From contig NZ_AP023262.1 of NCBI RefSeq assembly GCF_016756615.1, positions 3,287,501 through 3,351,500 on the forward strand: a stretch of DNA of 64,000 nucleotides, written 5' to 3'. The translations under genes and the position numbers were made by a program. The notes under the pieces were generated by a model. The model ran no database searches and was not told the DNA's origin. It was given only the letters and a program-made list of their open reading frames with translations. Positions 53,491 to 63,121 of the stretch are shown one piece after another. The DNA is from Mesorhizobium sp. L-8-3 (GTDB lineage Bacteria; Pseudomonadota; Alphaproteobacteria; Rhizobiales; Rhizobiaceae). Position 1 is the first letter of the stretch; each line of letters opens with the position of its first letter.

Positions 53491-53985
53491 ATGCTACGTG
53501 CACTCGATTCCATTCTCGACAGGGTGAGCCGAACCTACTTCCGGCTCTCCCAGCTGCTGCTCGTCGTCCTCGTTGTCGGAATCTTTTCGGAAGTCGTGTT
53601 ACGCTATTTCTTCGGGAAGGCCATTCTCGGCTCCGGCGAGATCGCCAATCTGTCCCTGGTCTGGCTTGTCTTTCTGATGGCGGTCGTACTCCACCGCCGG
53701 CGCCGGCACATCGTCATCACCGCCGCGATCGACCTCATGAATGACCGACTCAGGCGCCTGGCTGCGATGCTGGTGAGCATCGGAACCGTCGCGCTCGCCG
53801 TCTACATCATCGTCCAGTTCGCCAACGCTGTCCCGTTCCTGCGCCTGAATACGCCCGTGTTCCACATCCCGGATATGCTGTTCAAGAGCGCTCCGGTCTT
53901 CGCCCTGGTCCCGATCATGCTGCAGTCGATTCTGGACCTCTTCCAGCCAGCGCAGGCCGCCGTCGCTGGGGAACCCGAAATCTGA
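53491..53985 (+). CDS. TRAP transporter small permease (DctQ type)
   Basis: The 164-residue product has four hydrophobic segments: 'LSQLLLVVLVVGIFSEVVLR', 'SGEIANLSLVWLVFLMAVVL', 'LAAMLVSIGTVALAVYIIVQ', 'FALVPIMLQSILDLF', and the DctQ mark 'RRRRHIVITAAIDLM'. It begins 7 bp after the binding-protein stop. It completes the tripartite transporter. Confidence 0.92.
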   Translation: MLRALDSILDRVSRTYFRLSQLLLVVLVVGIFSEVVLRYFFGKAILGSGEIANLSLVWLVFLMAVVLHRRRRHIVITAAIDLMNDRLRRLAAMLVSIGTVALAVYIIVQFANAVPFLRLNTPVFHIPDMLFKSAPVFALVPIMLQSILDLFQPAQAAVAGEPEI

Positions 53986-54118
53986 TGTCGCCTTGTGAAC
54001 GCGCGAATCCGGGGCCTTTCGTCCGCGCTGGCGGCCACCCTCGATTGACGTGGGTGCCTTGCCCCGGCACGCGAAGGGCCCTATCGATATGAGCGCGCCA
54101 AATCTTGGCTGTCCGGCG

Positions 54119-54934
54119 TCACTTCTTCTGCTCGTCGTCGGGATGCCCTAGTTCGCAGAACCAGCCACCCAGATACCTGACGGAAGGCCGCTTCGGGTCA
54201 GGCGCCGGCGTCTTGGCCTCGACGGCGGCGCGAAATGGCTCCGCGCTGTCCTGCGGGATGAACCCGAGATGGTTCGCGCCGCTGTTGTCAACCGTCTTCA
54301 CCTTGTTGTCGGAAATCCCGAACGAGATCGTATGGCCCACGCGTGGCGCGGTCAGCGATGCCTCGACCAGGCGCACGCAATCGGCAAAGGACAGATACGA
54401 CCACAGCATTCGCCGATCGGCTGGTTCCGGGAAGGAAGAGAAGATGCGCAGGCACACCGTCTCGATGCCGAACTTGTCCCAGTAGAGGCGGCTGAGGCTC
54501 TCGACGAAGTTCTTCGAGACGCCGTAGAGGCTGTCGGGACGCACCGGCGCATCGACGCCGATATGCGCCTCGACCTCGTGATAGCCGACGGCGTGCACGG
54601 ACGAGGCGTAGATCACCCGCTTGACGCCGTGTTTCCGCGCGCCTTCATAGATGTGATAGGAGCCGCGGATACTGGAATCCAGAATCGTCTGCCACGGGCT
54701 CTCGAGGGGCGCGCCGCCGAAGTGCACGATGGCGTCGCAGTCCTTGGCGGCGGCGACGGTGGCCTCCATGTCGGCCAGGTCGAAAACCGCCTCCTCCTCG
54801 TGCGGGGCGAGGTCATTGAAGGGCTCGCGTCCCGCAACGCGGATCCTGGAGGCCAGCGGCACCAGCCCTTTGCGCAGTTCCGAGCCGAGACGGCCCGCCG
54901 CGCCGGTGACCAGGATGCGTTCATAGTGAGGCAT
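54119..54934 (-). CDS. NAD-dependent epimerase/dehydratase, uronate-dehydrogenase-like
   Basis: The 271-residue extended SDR is close in length and layout to uronate dehydrogenases, which oxidise glucuronate or galacturonate to aldarate lactones. It has 'RILVTGAAGRLGSELRKGL' at the N-terminus, 'FDLADMEATV', 'IVHFGGAP', 'IYASSVHAVGYHE' (catalytic Ser) and 'DSLYGVSKNFVESL' (Tyr about 136, Lys about 140). It is the last gene of the minus-strand operon, following the aminotransferase with a 3-bp gap. The neighbours do not look like a classical uronate pathway, so the substrate may differ. Confidence 0.82.
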   Translation of the reverse strand: MPHYERILVTGAAGRLGSELRKGLVPLASRIRVAGREPFNDLAPHEEEAVFDLADMEATVAAAKDCDAIVHFGGAPLESPWQTILDSSIRGSYHIYEGARKHGVKRVIYASSVHAVGYHEVEAHIGVDAPVRPDSLYGVSKNFVESLSRLYWDKFGIETVCLRIFSSFPEPADRRMLWSYLSFADCVRLVEASLTAPRVGHTISFGISDNKVKTVDNSGANHLGFIPQDSAEPFRAAVEAKTPAPDPKRPSVRYLGGWFCELGHPDDEQKK

Positions 54935-54937
54935 GGT

Positions 54938-56140
54938 CTACTCCACTTCCGCCACGGCGGCCTTGATTCGTGTGATCGCTTCGGACAGCACCTCCTCGCT
55001 GGTGGCGGTGGAAATGCGGAAATAGGGGGACAATCCGTAGGCGACACCCGGCACGGAGGCCACACGCCCCTCGTTCAGGAGGTAGGCGGCGACGGCCGCA
55101 TCGTCCTCGAGCACGGCACCCCTGGGCGTCTTGCGGCCGACCAGGCCGGCACAGCCGATATAGGCGTAGAAGGCGCCCTCCGGCGGCAAAAGCGTCAGGC
55201 CGTTGATCTGGCGGATGCCGTCGACGACGAGGTTCCGGCGGGCTTCGAAAGCCTTGCGGAAGCGTCCTACCTCGTCCTGCGGGCCGTTCAGGGCTGCGAT
55301 CGTGGCGGCTTGCGCGATCGAGCACACGGACGTGACGGACTGGCTCTGGATGGTCGACATCGCCTTGACCAGGGGCGCCGGGCCGGCGGCATAGCCGACG
55401 CGCCAGCCCGTCATCGCGTACGACTTCGAGACGCCGTTGACGATCAGCGTGCGGTCCTTGATCTCGGGGCAAGCCTTGCCGAAAGAGACGAATTCCCGGC
55501 CGTCGAAAAGGATGTGCTCGTAGATTTCGTCGGAAAGGACAAGAACCTGCGGATGCTTCGCCAGCACGGCGCCCAGCGCCTTCAGGTCGGCCTCGGAATA
55601 GACCGCGCCAGAGGGATTGCCCGGCATGTTCAGGAACAGCCATTTGGTGCGTGAGGTGATTGCCTGCTCAAGCACGTCCGGGGTCAGCCTGAATCCGGAC
55701 GTTTCCGGACATTCCACGATCACAGGCGTTCCGCCCAGCAGCTTTACCATCTCCGGGTAGGACACGAAATAGGGAGCTGCCAGGATCGCCTCGTCGCCGT
55801 TCTCCAGCGTCGCCATCAGCGCGTTGAAGATGATCTGCTTGGCGCCGTTCGCCACAACGATGTCGTCGGCGACGTAATCCAGCCCGTTCTCGCGCCGGAA
55901 CTTGTCCGCCACGGCCCGGCGCACGGCCGGGGTGCCGGGGGCGGCCGTGTAGAGGGTGTCGCCGGCCCGCGCGGCCGCGAAGGCGGCTTCGATGATGTGG
56001 CGAGGCGTCGGGAAATCGGGCTCGCCAAGGCCGAGGTCGATCACGTCGATGCCCTTGGCGCGGAGCGCCTTCGCGGCCTGCGAGGCCGCCATCGATGCCG
56101 ATGGCTTGACCACCGACAGGCGCGACGAAATGTAACTCAT
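54938..56140 (-). CDS. PLP-dependent aminotransferase, class I/II
   Basis: The 400-residue protein is an aspartate-aminotransferase-type fold I enzyme. 'GLGEPDFPTPRHIIEAAFAA' and 'NPSGAVYSEADLKALGAVLA' are typical, the PLP-binding Lys is in 'VNGVSKSYAMTGWRVGYAAG' (about residue 236), and the carboxylate-binding Arg is in 'SPYFRISTATSEEVLSEAI'. Its start overlaps the stop of the hyuB gene (ATGA). It likely transfers an amino group to or from the keto acid handled by this pathway. Confidence 0.92.
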   Translation of the reverse strand: MSYISSRLSVVKPSASMAASQAAKALRAKGIDVIDLGLGEPDFPTPRHIIEAAFAAARAGDTLYTAAPGTPAVRRAVADKFRRENGLDYVADDIVVANGAKQIIFNALMATLENGDEAILAAPYFVSYPEMVKLLGGTPVIVECPETSGFRLTPDVLEQAITSRTKWLFLNMPGNPSGAVYSEADLKALGAVLAKHPQVLVLSDEIYEHILFDGREFVSFGKACPEIKDRTLIVNGVSKSYAMTGWRVGYAAGPAPLVKAMSTIQSQSVTSVCSIAQAATIAALNGPQDEVGRFRKAFEARRNLVVDGIRQINGLTLLPPEGAFYAYIGCAGLVGRKTPRGAVLEDDAAVAAYLLNEGRVASVPGVAYGLSPYFRISTATSEEVLSEAITRIKAAVAEVE

Positions 56141-57771
56141 CGGTTATCCTCCGTGACGTATCCCTTGAATCGATCCTCGGCGCGCGCCTCCGCGCTGCGC
56201 CTGGCGGGATCGCCATAGCCGCCGCCACCCGGCAGTTCCAGTACCAGGCGGCGCCCTGCCGGCACATGCTGCCAGCCCTTGGGGCGCAACTTCGTGCCGT
56301 CATCCAGCTTGACTGCGCCGGCAACGCCGTCCTTGCCGCCGTTGCGTCCCTTCGGCGGGTGATTGATGCGGTCGAACATCGCCGAGAAGTCGAACTCGTG
56401 GCCTTCCATCGGCGCGATTTCGATGACCTGCCCGAGCCCGCCGCGGAACTCGCCATCGCCGGCGGAACCGGGGCGCAGTTCCTTGCGCCAGACGACGATC
56501 GGACCGGTGTGCTCCGTGGCCTCGATCGGCATGGTGTGCACACCGGACGGGAAGGCGGTCGCCGACAGGCCGTCGAGGCCGGGCCGCGCGCCCATGCCGC
56601 CGGAGTTGAACATCAGCACTTCCGCCCGGTGCCCTTCGGCACCTGCGACCGGCCGCGCCGAGATGTGGATGTTCCACAAGGCTCCGGCGCCTTCGGCCAG
56701 GATCCTGCCGGGCAGGGCCTTGGCCATCGCGCCGAGCACGAGGTCCGGAACCATATGGCCGAAGATGTGCCTGAGCGCCACGGGTGCTGGCCGCACCGCA
56801 TTGAGGATGTTGACGGGCGAGGAGACGGTGAAGAAGGCGAGCGAGGCCGCGTTGTTGGGGATGTCAGGCGCCACCACGCATTTCAAGGCGTAGCAGGCAT
56901 AGGCCTTGCTGTAGATGATGGGGCAGTTGATGCCCCAGCGGCTCATCGGATCGGTGCCGGCGAAGTCGACCTCGACATGGTCGTCGCGGACCGAGACCGT
57001 CGCAGCCAGCTTGACCGGTTCGTCGTAGCCGTCGGTGGTGAACTCGTTCGACCAGCTTCCCTTGGGCAGTGCCCCGATACGCTCGAGCATGGCGTCGCGG
57101 GTACGCGAGAAGATGAACTCGCCGAGATGGTCGAGCGAGGCGAGACCAATCTCCTTCATCATGCCGACCAGCCGGCGATGGCCCACCTCGTTGCAGGCGG
57201 CCAGCGAATAAAAGTCGCCGACGACCTGGTTCGGTTCGCGAACGTTGGCGCGCAGGATCCGGACGAGGTCCATATTGACCTTGCCCTTCTCCGCGAACTT
57301 CATGATCGGGATCTGGATACCTTCCTCGTAGACCGACTTCGCGTCGGCGCCGAAGCCGCGCCCGCCCACATCGACCACATGTGCGGTGCAGGCGAAGAAA
57401 GCCACCAGTTCCCCGTCGAGGAAGGAGGGCGACACCATGGTGATGTCGTGCAGGTGGCCCGTGCCCTTCCAGGGATCGTTGGTGACGTAGGTGTCGCCCT
57501 CGAACATCTCCTCGCGCGGGATTTCGTTCATGAAGTGAAGGACGGCTTCGGCCATGGTGTTCACGTGGCCGGGCGTGCCGGTGACGGCCTGCGCCAGCAT
57601 CTGGCCGCGCGGGTCGAACACGCCGGCGGACAGATCGCCCGACTCGCGCACCGATGTGGAGAAGGCCGTACGCAGCAGGGTCAGCGCCTGCTCCTCGACG
57701 ACCGAGATCAGCCGGTTCCACATGACCTGCATGCGGATTTCGCCAATGCTGTTAATGCCTGGGTCGCTCAT
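56137..57771 (-). CDS. hyuB: Hydantoinase B / oxoprolinase family subunit
   Basis: The 544-residue product begins in an ATGA overlap with hyuA. Family marks: 'RMQVMWNRLISVVEEQALTL', 'STSVRESGDLSAGVFDPRGQ', 'TYVTNDPWKGTGHLHDITMV', 'VDFAGTDPMSRWGIN' and the end 'LELPGGGGYGDPARR'. HyuA and HyuB together form ATP-dependent enzymes that open hydantoins or 5-oxoproline-like lactams or carboxylate ketones. The partner is the gene just upstream. Confidence 0.92.
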   Translation of the reverse strand: MSDPGINSIGEIRMQVMWNRLISVVEEQALTLLRTAFSTSVRESGDLSAGVFDPRGQMLAQAVTGTPGHVNTMAEAVLHFMNEIPREEMFEGDTYVTNDPWKGTGHLHDITMVSPSFLDGELVAFFACTAHVVDVGGRGFGADAKSVYEEGIQIPIMKFAEKGKVNMDLVRILRANVREPNQVVGDFYSLAACNEVGHRRLVGMMKEIGLASLDHLGEFIFSRTRDAMLERIGALPKGSWSNEFTTDGYDEPVKLAATVSVRDDHVEVDFAGTDPMSRWGINCPIIYSKAYACYALKCVVAPDIPNNAASLAFFTVSSPVNILNAVRPAPVALRHIFGHMVPDLVLGAMAKALPGRILAEGAGALWNIHISARPVAGAEGHRAEVLMFNSGGMGARPGLDGLSATAFPSGVHTMPIEATEHTGPIVVWRKELRPGSAGDGEFRGGLGQVIEIAPMEGHEFDFSAMFDRINHPPKGRNGGKDGVAGAVKLDDGTKLRPKGWQHVPAGRRLVLELPGGGGYGDPARRSAEARAEDRFKGYVTEDNR

Positions 57772-59864
57772 GCCTGGCTGCCTTTGCGGATGAGAAGAAT
57801 GGAGCCGTCGCTCTGGATGATGGCGTCGAAGGACGTGGTTGCGACGGTGGACGTCTCTCGTTCGACGATGACCGCCGGGCCGACGATGCGGTCGCCGGCC
57901 GCCAACGTATCGCGCTCGACGATCCCGTAGGTTTGCGTGGAGCCAATCGCGGGGTCGAACACGGCGCGGCTGACGGCCGGATGGACGGTGCGACCCTCGG
58001 TCGTCAGTTGATGTCTTTCGACGGCAGGACGCTCGTCGGTCGCCTTGACCGACCAGGTGACGATCTCGATCTCCAGCCCGTCGAGCCCGTCGATGGCGCG
58101 GCCGAAGAAGCGCTGGTAGTTCGTCCGGAACAGTTTCTCGAGCTTGCAGACCGCATCCTCGCCGAACGGTTCGTCGGGAAGCGGCACCGGGATTTCCCAA
58201 CCCTGACCGGCATAGCGCATGAAGGCGGTGATCTCGCAGACGATCTTGCCGCTGGTCCCGGCCCGCACGAAGCTTTCCGCCGAAGCCTTGAGGTCGGCGA
58301 GGAGAGCGTTGACCTCGCCGCCGCGGAACTGCGAGAGGCGAGTGAGCCGGGAGGCAAGCGCCTCGTAGCCGAAAGGCGCTTTCAGGAAGCCGATCGCGGA
58401 GCCGACGCCAGCACCCCGCGGCACAATGCACCGGTCGATGCCGAGCTTCTCGCAAAGCCGTGCCGTGTGGAGCGGTGCTGCGCCACCGAAGGAGATCATG
58501 ATGTTGTCCGAGATGTTCTTGCCGTTCTCCACGGCATGGACGCGCGCGGCATTGGCCATGTTCTCGTCGACGACCTCGCAGATGCCGAAGGCGGTGGACA
58601 CGGCGCCGAGCGACAGCCGTTCGCCGACGTCGCGCATGATTGCCCGTTCGGAGGCGCCGGCGTCGAGCCTGATCGCTCCGCCGGCGAAATTGTCCGGGTC
58701 GAGCTTTCCCAGCACCAGATCGGCATCGGTGATCGCCGGATGCCTGCCGCCGCGACCGTAGCAGGCCGGCCCCGGTTCCGAGCCGGCGCTCTCCGGTCCG
58801 GTCTGGATGCGGCCCATCGCATCGACCCAGGCGATCGAGCCGCCGCCGGCACCGATCTCGATCATCTCGATGACCGGAATGGAGATCGGCATGCCCGATC
58901 CCTTGCAGAAGCGATAGGTGCGGGCCACCTCGAAGGTCCGGGCCGTGCGCGGCGCGAAATCCTCGATCAGGCAGATCTTGGCCGTCGTGCCGCCCATGTC
59001 GTAGGAGACGACCTTGTCCAGACCGAAGCGCCGGGCGATGTCGGCAGCGAAGATGGCTCCGCCCGCCGGGCCGGATTCGACGAGCCGCACGGGAAATTCG
59101 GAAGCCGTCTCCACCGAGATCAGGCCGCCGCCGGAATGGATCATGAAGACCGGGCATTCGGCGCCCATCTCCTTCAGCCGTATCTGCAGGCGGGCCAGGT
59201 AGTCGGCCATCTGCGGCCGCACATAGGCGTTGGCGCAAACGGTGTTGAACCGCTCGAACTCGCGCATCTGGGGCGAGACTTCTGCGCTGATCGAGATCGG
59301 GACACTCAGCTTTGCGGCGAGAATCTCCCTCGCGCGGCGTTCGTGCGCGGGATTGGCATAGGCGTGGATGAAGCCGATCGCGACGGCTCCGAAGCCGCCT
59401 GCCGCGATTTCGTCGGCGACATTCTCCAAGGCAGCTTCGTCCAGCGGCTGCAGTTCCTGGCCCTCGGCGCCGATGCGGCCCTTCACCGTGAAGCGATGTT
59501 CGCGCGGTATCAGCGGCGTCGGAAGCTTGAGGTTCAGGTCATACTGCTCGAAGCGGTTTTCCGTCCGCATCTCGATGACGTCGCGAAAGCCTTCGGTCGT
59601 GATCAGGGCCGTCCTGGCCCCGCGGCGCTCGATCAGCGCGTTCGTCGCCAGCGTCGTGCCGTGAATGATGATCCCGATGTCGGCGGGCACAATCCCGGCG
59701 TTGCGCGCGACGATCTCGATGCCGTCGAGGATCGCCTGCTCGGGCGCCGAATAGTTCGTCAGGACCTTGGTCGAGAATATCTTTCCCCGCAGGTCCAGCG
59801 CGATGTCCGTGAAGGTTCCGCCGATGTCAGCGCCGAGGCGGATGTCGTCGTTCCTGGAAGTCAT
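57768..59864 (-). CDS. hyuA: Hydantoinase A / oxoprolinase family subunit
   Basis: The 698-residue product has the ASKHA ATPase signatures: 'LGADIGGTFTDIALDLRGKI' at the N-terminus, 'IIIHGTTLATNALIERRGAR', 'MIHSGGGLISVETASEFPVR', 'VVSYDMGGTTAKICLIED' and 'SFGGAAPLHTARLCEKLGID'. This is the ATP-binding subunit that phosphorylates the lactam or ketone substrate. The start is in an ATGA overlap with the stop of the ThDP enzyme gene. HyuAB with a ThDP enzyme and an aminotransferase is an unusual mix. Confidence 0.92.
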   Translation of the reverse strand: MTSRNDDIRLGADIGGTFTDIALDLRGKIFSTKVLTNYSAPEQAILDGIEIVARNAGIVPADIGIIIHGTTLATNALIERRGARTALITTEGFRDVIEMRTENRFEQYDLNLKLPTPLIPREHRFTVKGRIGAEGQELQPLDEAALENVADEIAAGGFGAVAIGFIHAYANPAHERRAREILAAKLSVPISISAEVSPQMREFERFNTVCANAYVRPQMADYLARLQIRLKEMGAECPVFMIHSGGGLISVETASEFPVRLVESGPAGGAIFAADIARRFGLDKVVSYDMGGTTAKICLIEDFAPRTARTFEVARTYRFCKGSGMPISIPVIEMIEIGAGGGSIAWVDAMGRIQTGPESAGSEPGPACYGRGGRHPAITDADLVLGKLDPDNFAGGAIRLDAGASERAIMRDVGERLSLGAVSTAFGICEVVDENMANAARVHAVENGKNISDNIMISFGGAAPLHTARLCEKLGIDRCIVPRGAGVGSAIGFLKAPFGYEALASRLTRLSQFRGGEVNALLADLKASAESFVRAGTSGKIVCEITAFMRYAGQGWEIPVPLPDEPFGEDAVCKLEKLFRTNYQRFFGRAIDGLDGLEIEIVTWSVKATDERPAVERHQLTTEGRTVHPAVSRAVFDPAIGSTQTYGIVERDTLAAGDRIVGPAVIVERETSTVATTSFDAIIQSDGSILLIRKGSQA

Positions 59865-61531
59865 GACTTGGCTTTCTGGGATGCGAGCGCAGTTTCGCGC
59901 ATCTGGGAGAGAGTCTGGCGCGGCGTCAGAGCCTCCGGCGAGATCATGAGTTCGAGGATCGCACCGGTCGGACTGGCAAGCGCGCTTCCGAAGGCGGCTG
60001 CGAAATCGGCCGTGGACGCGACGCGTTCCGCATGAAAGCCGTATGACTTCGCCAGGCTCACGAAGTCGGGGTTCTCGAGCATGGTTCCCGACACGCGCGC
60101 TGGATAGTTGCGCTCCTGGTGCGCGCGGATCGTGCCATAGATGCCGTTGTTCAGGATGAGCACGACGGGCCGCGCGCCGGCTTGCATCGCAGTGCCCAGT
60201 TCCTGGCAGTTCATCTGGAAATCGCCGTCGCCGGCAAAGCAGACGACGGTGCGCTCCGGGAACGCCACCTTGGCAGCGATCGCGGCAGGCAGGCCATATC
60301 CCATGGCCCCCGACTGGGGCGCGAGCAGCCGCGCATTCGGGCCGAACCTGAAGAACTTGTTCGGCCAGACGGTAAAATTGCCGGCGCCGTTTGTCAGGAT
60401 GACGTCGTCGGGCAGGTTGTCGCGCAGCCATGCGCTGACCGCGACCATGTCCACCGGCCCTGGCTGGACCGGCGCATCGAAAGTGGCCTCATAGGCCTGC
60501 CGCGCCTTCGCCCGCCAGGACGCCCAGGGGCCCTTGACCGGCGACAGCGTCGCGGCGAACGCGTTTGGGCCGGCATGGATGCCGAGCGACGGCACATAGA
60601 CCTTGCCGATCTCGCGGTCGGAGCCGTGCACATGGATCAGTTTCTGGTGCGGCACGGGCACGGACAGCAGCGTGTAGCCGTCGGTGGTCATCTCGCCGAA
60701 GCGGATGTTGACCGCCAGGATCACGTCAGCGTCGCGGATCAGTTCCTTGACGTGGGGCGCCATGCCGACGCCGGCCTCGCCGACGAAGACCGGCGAGCCG
60801 TTGTCGAACTGGTCCTGATATCTGAAGGCGGCGACCACGGGGATGTCGGACTGTTCGGCGAACGCCTCGAGTGCCGCGCGGCCGCCGGCGGTCCAGTTGG
60901 CGCCGCCCATCAAGACAACCGGCCTCTCCGCTTCGACCAGGATCTTCCGGGCGGCCTCGATCGCATCGGCAGCCGGCGCCGGCTCGAAGATCGAGGCTGG
61001 ACCGCCCAGCGGAGCGGCGCCGGCCACGGTGGTCAACATGTCCTCGGGGAGCGCGACGACGACGGGGCCGGGCCTGCCCGTCAGGGCGGTGGTCCATGCG
61101 CGCGCCAGGATCTCGGGAATGCGCTCGACGTCGTCGATCTCCACCGCCCACTTGGCCAGCGCCCCGAAGACGGCGCGGTAGTCGACTTCCTGGAAGGCTT
61201 CGCGGCCCTTCATGTCGGTACCGACCTGGCCGACGAACAGGATCATCGGTGCGCTGTCCTGCATGGCCGTGTGCACGCCGATGCCGGCATTGGTCGCCCC
61301 GGGGCCGCGCGTGACGAAACAGATGCCCGGCGAGCCGGTCAGCTTGCCATAGGCCGAGGCCATGAACGCCGCGCCGCCTTCGTTGCGGCACAGCACGAAG
61401 TCCAGCGTGCCGCGGGTGTCGTGCAACGCGTCCAGCACGGCGAGGTAGCTTTCGCCGGGCACGCCGAAACTCTTCGTCGCTCCCAATGCGATCAGGCATT
61501 CGACAAGCAGGCGTCCGCCGTTTCGCATCAT
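59861..61531 (-). CDS. Thiamine-diphosphate-dependent enzyme, acetolactate-synthase-like
   Basis: The start at 61531 (MMRNGG) has GAGGAAG upstream; the frame extends to 61591 without a site. The 556-residue product keeps the ThDP-activating Glu51 in 'CRNEGGAAFMA', 'GVPGESYLAVL', 'TRGPGATNAGIGVH' and the ThDP-magnesium motif 'CFAGDGDFQMNCQELGTAMQ' ending 'NNGIYGT'. It belongs to the large pyruvate-decarboxylase/acetolactate-synthase family; a small regulatory subunit gene is absent, so a decarboxylase, carboligase or lyase role in catabolism is likelier than valine synthesis. Confidence 0.88.
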   Translation of the reverse strand: MMRNGGRLLVECLIALGATKSFGVPGESYLAVLDALHDTRGTLDFVLCRNEGGAAFMASAYGKLTGSPGICFVTRGPGATNAGIGVHTAMQDSAPMILFVGQVGTDMKGREAFQEVDYRAVFGALAKWAVEIDDVERIPEILARAWTTALTGRPGPVVVALPEDMLTTVAGAAPLGGPASIFEPAPAADAIEAARKILVEAERPVVLMGGANWTAGGRAALEAFAEQSDIPVVAAFRYQDQFDNGSPVFVGEAGVGMAPHVKELIRDADVILAVNIRFGEMTTDGYTLLSVPVPHQKLIHVHGSDREIGKVYVPSLGIHAGPNAFAATLSPVKGPWASWRAKARQAYEATFDAPVQPGPVDMVAVSAWLRDNLPDDVILTNGAGNFTVWPNKFFRFGPNARLLAPQSGAMGYGLPAAIAAKVAFPERTVVCFAGDGDFQMNCQELGTAMQAGARPVVLILNNGIYGTIRAHQERNYPARVSGTMLENPDFVSLAKSYGFHAERVASTADFAAAFGSALASPTGAILELMISPEALTPRQTLSQMRETALASQKAKS

Positions 61532-61633
61532 CGATACTTCCTCAAGAACATGCCGGTACAGGGCACGCATGTTGCGTTTCTCCAGGTCCAAGCCTGCACG
61601 CGGACCGGTCGGGACGAAATCAAGAAATACCGT

Positions 61634-63109
61634 CTATTCGAAAGATGTTCTTTGCGGACGGCTGTCCACGAGTACGCCGGGATTCATTACCGCCGATGGG
61701 TCCAGCGCCGCCTTCAGACGCGCCATGAGATCCCGTTCGACACGGCTTCTATGTCGGTCGGCCAACGCAATCTTGGCGCGGCCGAGGCCATGCTCGGCGG
61801 CAAAGCTTCCGCCCATCTCGGTCGCAAGCGCCGCCAGGGCCTGGCCGATTTCGCCGGCCTTTCCGCCGAAGCCGGCAACCCCCTCGGGAGGGGTGAGGTT
61901 GTAGTGAATATTGCCGTCGCCGAGGTGGCCAAACGGGTTGATGCGCACGCCCGGCAGCATGCCGGCGCAGATGGCTCCTGCGGCGGCTATGAACTGAGCG
62001 AGCTTGCCTGGCGGCACCGAGATGTCGTGCTTGAGCTGCTCGCCCTCCAGCCGCTGTCCCTCGGGCTGCTCTTCGCGCAGCCGCCAGAAGTGAGCGCGGT
62101 GCGCATCCGACATGGCGAGTGCGCCGTCGGTGACAAGACCCTGCTCCATGCCTTGTTCGAGCGAGAACCCAAGGATCTCGTCCAGCGGAACACGCGGCGA
62201 ACCGCAAGTCAGCTCCACGAGCATATAGACCGCCCCGCGCTTCTCGAGCGGTAAGGCGAGGTCCGGCAGGTGTTTGAGGGCAAGCCCGACGCCGAGGTCG
62301 CAGAAGAACTCCAGCCCGGACAGAAACTCGCCGGCCTCGCGGCGCAGGAACGTGCCGAAGGCTACCGCCGCCGCAAAGTCCGGCGCGACCATGAGCGCCG
62401 TCGCTCGCTGCCTGGGCGCGGGATGGAGCTTGAGGATTGCGCGCGTCACGACCCCCAGCGTGCCTTCGGCGCCGCAGAACAGCCTGCGCAACTGATATCC
62501 GGCATTGTCCTTCTGAACGGCCCGCAGGCCGTTCCAGACGGTCCCGTCGGGCAGGACCACTTCGAGGCCGAGCACGAGATCATGCATCATTCCATAGCGA
62601 AGGGCATGGCTGCCGCCTGCGTTCGTTCCGATGAGGCCGCCGATGCGTGCGCTACCCTCGGCGCCGAGATGCATCGGAAAGATGAGACCATGGGGCTCCA
62701 GCGCCTCGTGAAGCGTGGCCAGCACCACGCCGGCTTCGACCGGGATAGAGCCGGTGTCGGGGTCGGGCTGTCCGATCGCAGTCATCCGCGACAGAGACAG
62801 GATGACGGCATTCGGCAGCCCGGCAACGGCGGCGCCGCAAAGGCCGGTATTGCCGCCCTGCGGGACAACCGCAACGCCCGCCTTGCCGCATGCCTTGACG
62901 ACCTCGACGACCTCGGCGGTGCCGGTGGGTCTCGCCACGCCAAGAGGCTCGACACCAAACCGATCCAGCCAATCGCGCGCATATGGTCGGGTGTCGAGAC
63001 CCGAAAGCCAGCCTTTCGTCCCGAGAATTCCGGACAACGTGACGGTGAGGTCGGACATGGAAACCAGGTCTGTCGTGCGCGAACCCGCGGCGTTCTTTTC
63101 TTGCTGCAT
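61634..63109 (-). CDS. FAD-linked 2-hydroxy acid dehydrogenase (GlcD/D-2-hydroxyglutarate type)
   Basis: The 491-residue product has the FAD PP-loop 'VVPQGGNTGLCGAAVAGLP', 'EGSARIGGLIGTNAGGSHAL', 'FCGAEGTLGVVTRAILKLHP', and the metal-site runs 'INPFGHLGDGNIHYNLTPP' and 'AAEHGLGRAKIALADR' of the FAD-oxidase C-terminal domain. It would oxidise a D-2-hydroxy acid to the keto acid. It begins 12 bp after the ABC ATPase stop. A later ATG at 63058 lacks a ribosome-binding site. Confidence 0.92.
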   Translation of the reverse strand: MQQEKNAAGSRTTDLVSMSDLTVTLSGILGTKGWLSGLDTRPYARDWLDRFGVEPLGVARPTGTAEVVEVVKACGKAGVAVVPQGGNTGLCGAAVAGLPNAVILSLSRMTAIGQPDPDTGSIPVEAGVVLATLHEALEPHGLIFPMHLGAEGSARIGGLIGTNAGGSHALRYGMMHDLVLGLEVVLPDGTVWNGLRAVQKDNAGYQLRRLFCGAEGTLGVVTRAILKLHPAPRQRATALMVAPDFAAAVAFGTFLRREAGEFLSGLEFFCDLGVGLALKHLPDLALPLEKRGAVYMLVELTCGSPRVPLDEILGFSLEQGMEQGLVTDGALAMSDAHRAHFWRLREEQPEGQRLEGEQLKHDISVPPGKLAQFIAAAGAICAGMLPGVRINPFGHLGDGNIHYNLTPPEGVAGFGGKAGEIGQALAALATEMGGSFAAEHGLGRAKIALADRHRSRVERDLMARLKAALDPSAVMNPGVLVDSRPQRTSFE

Positions 63110-63121
63110 TGGACCTGCCGA

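Noticed and set aside
57933..62254. Plus-strand frames of 700 and 711 codons
   Set aside because: Antisense to the hyuA, ThDP and GlcD-type genes, all of which have clear motifs.
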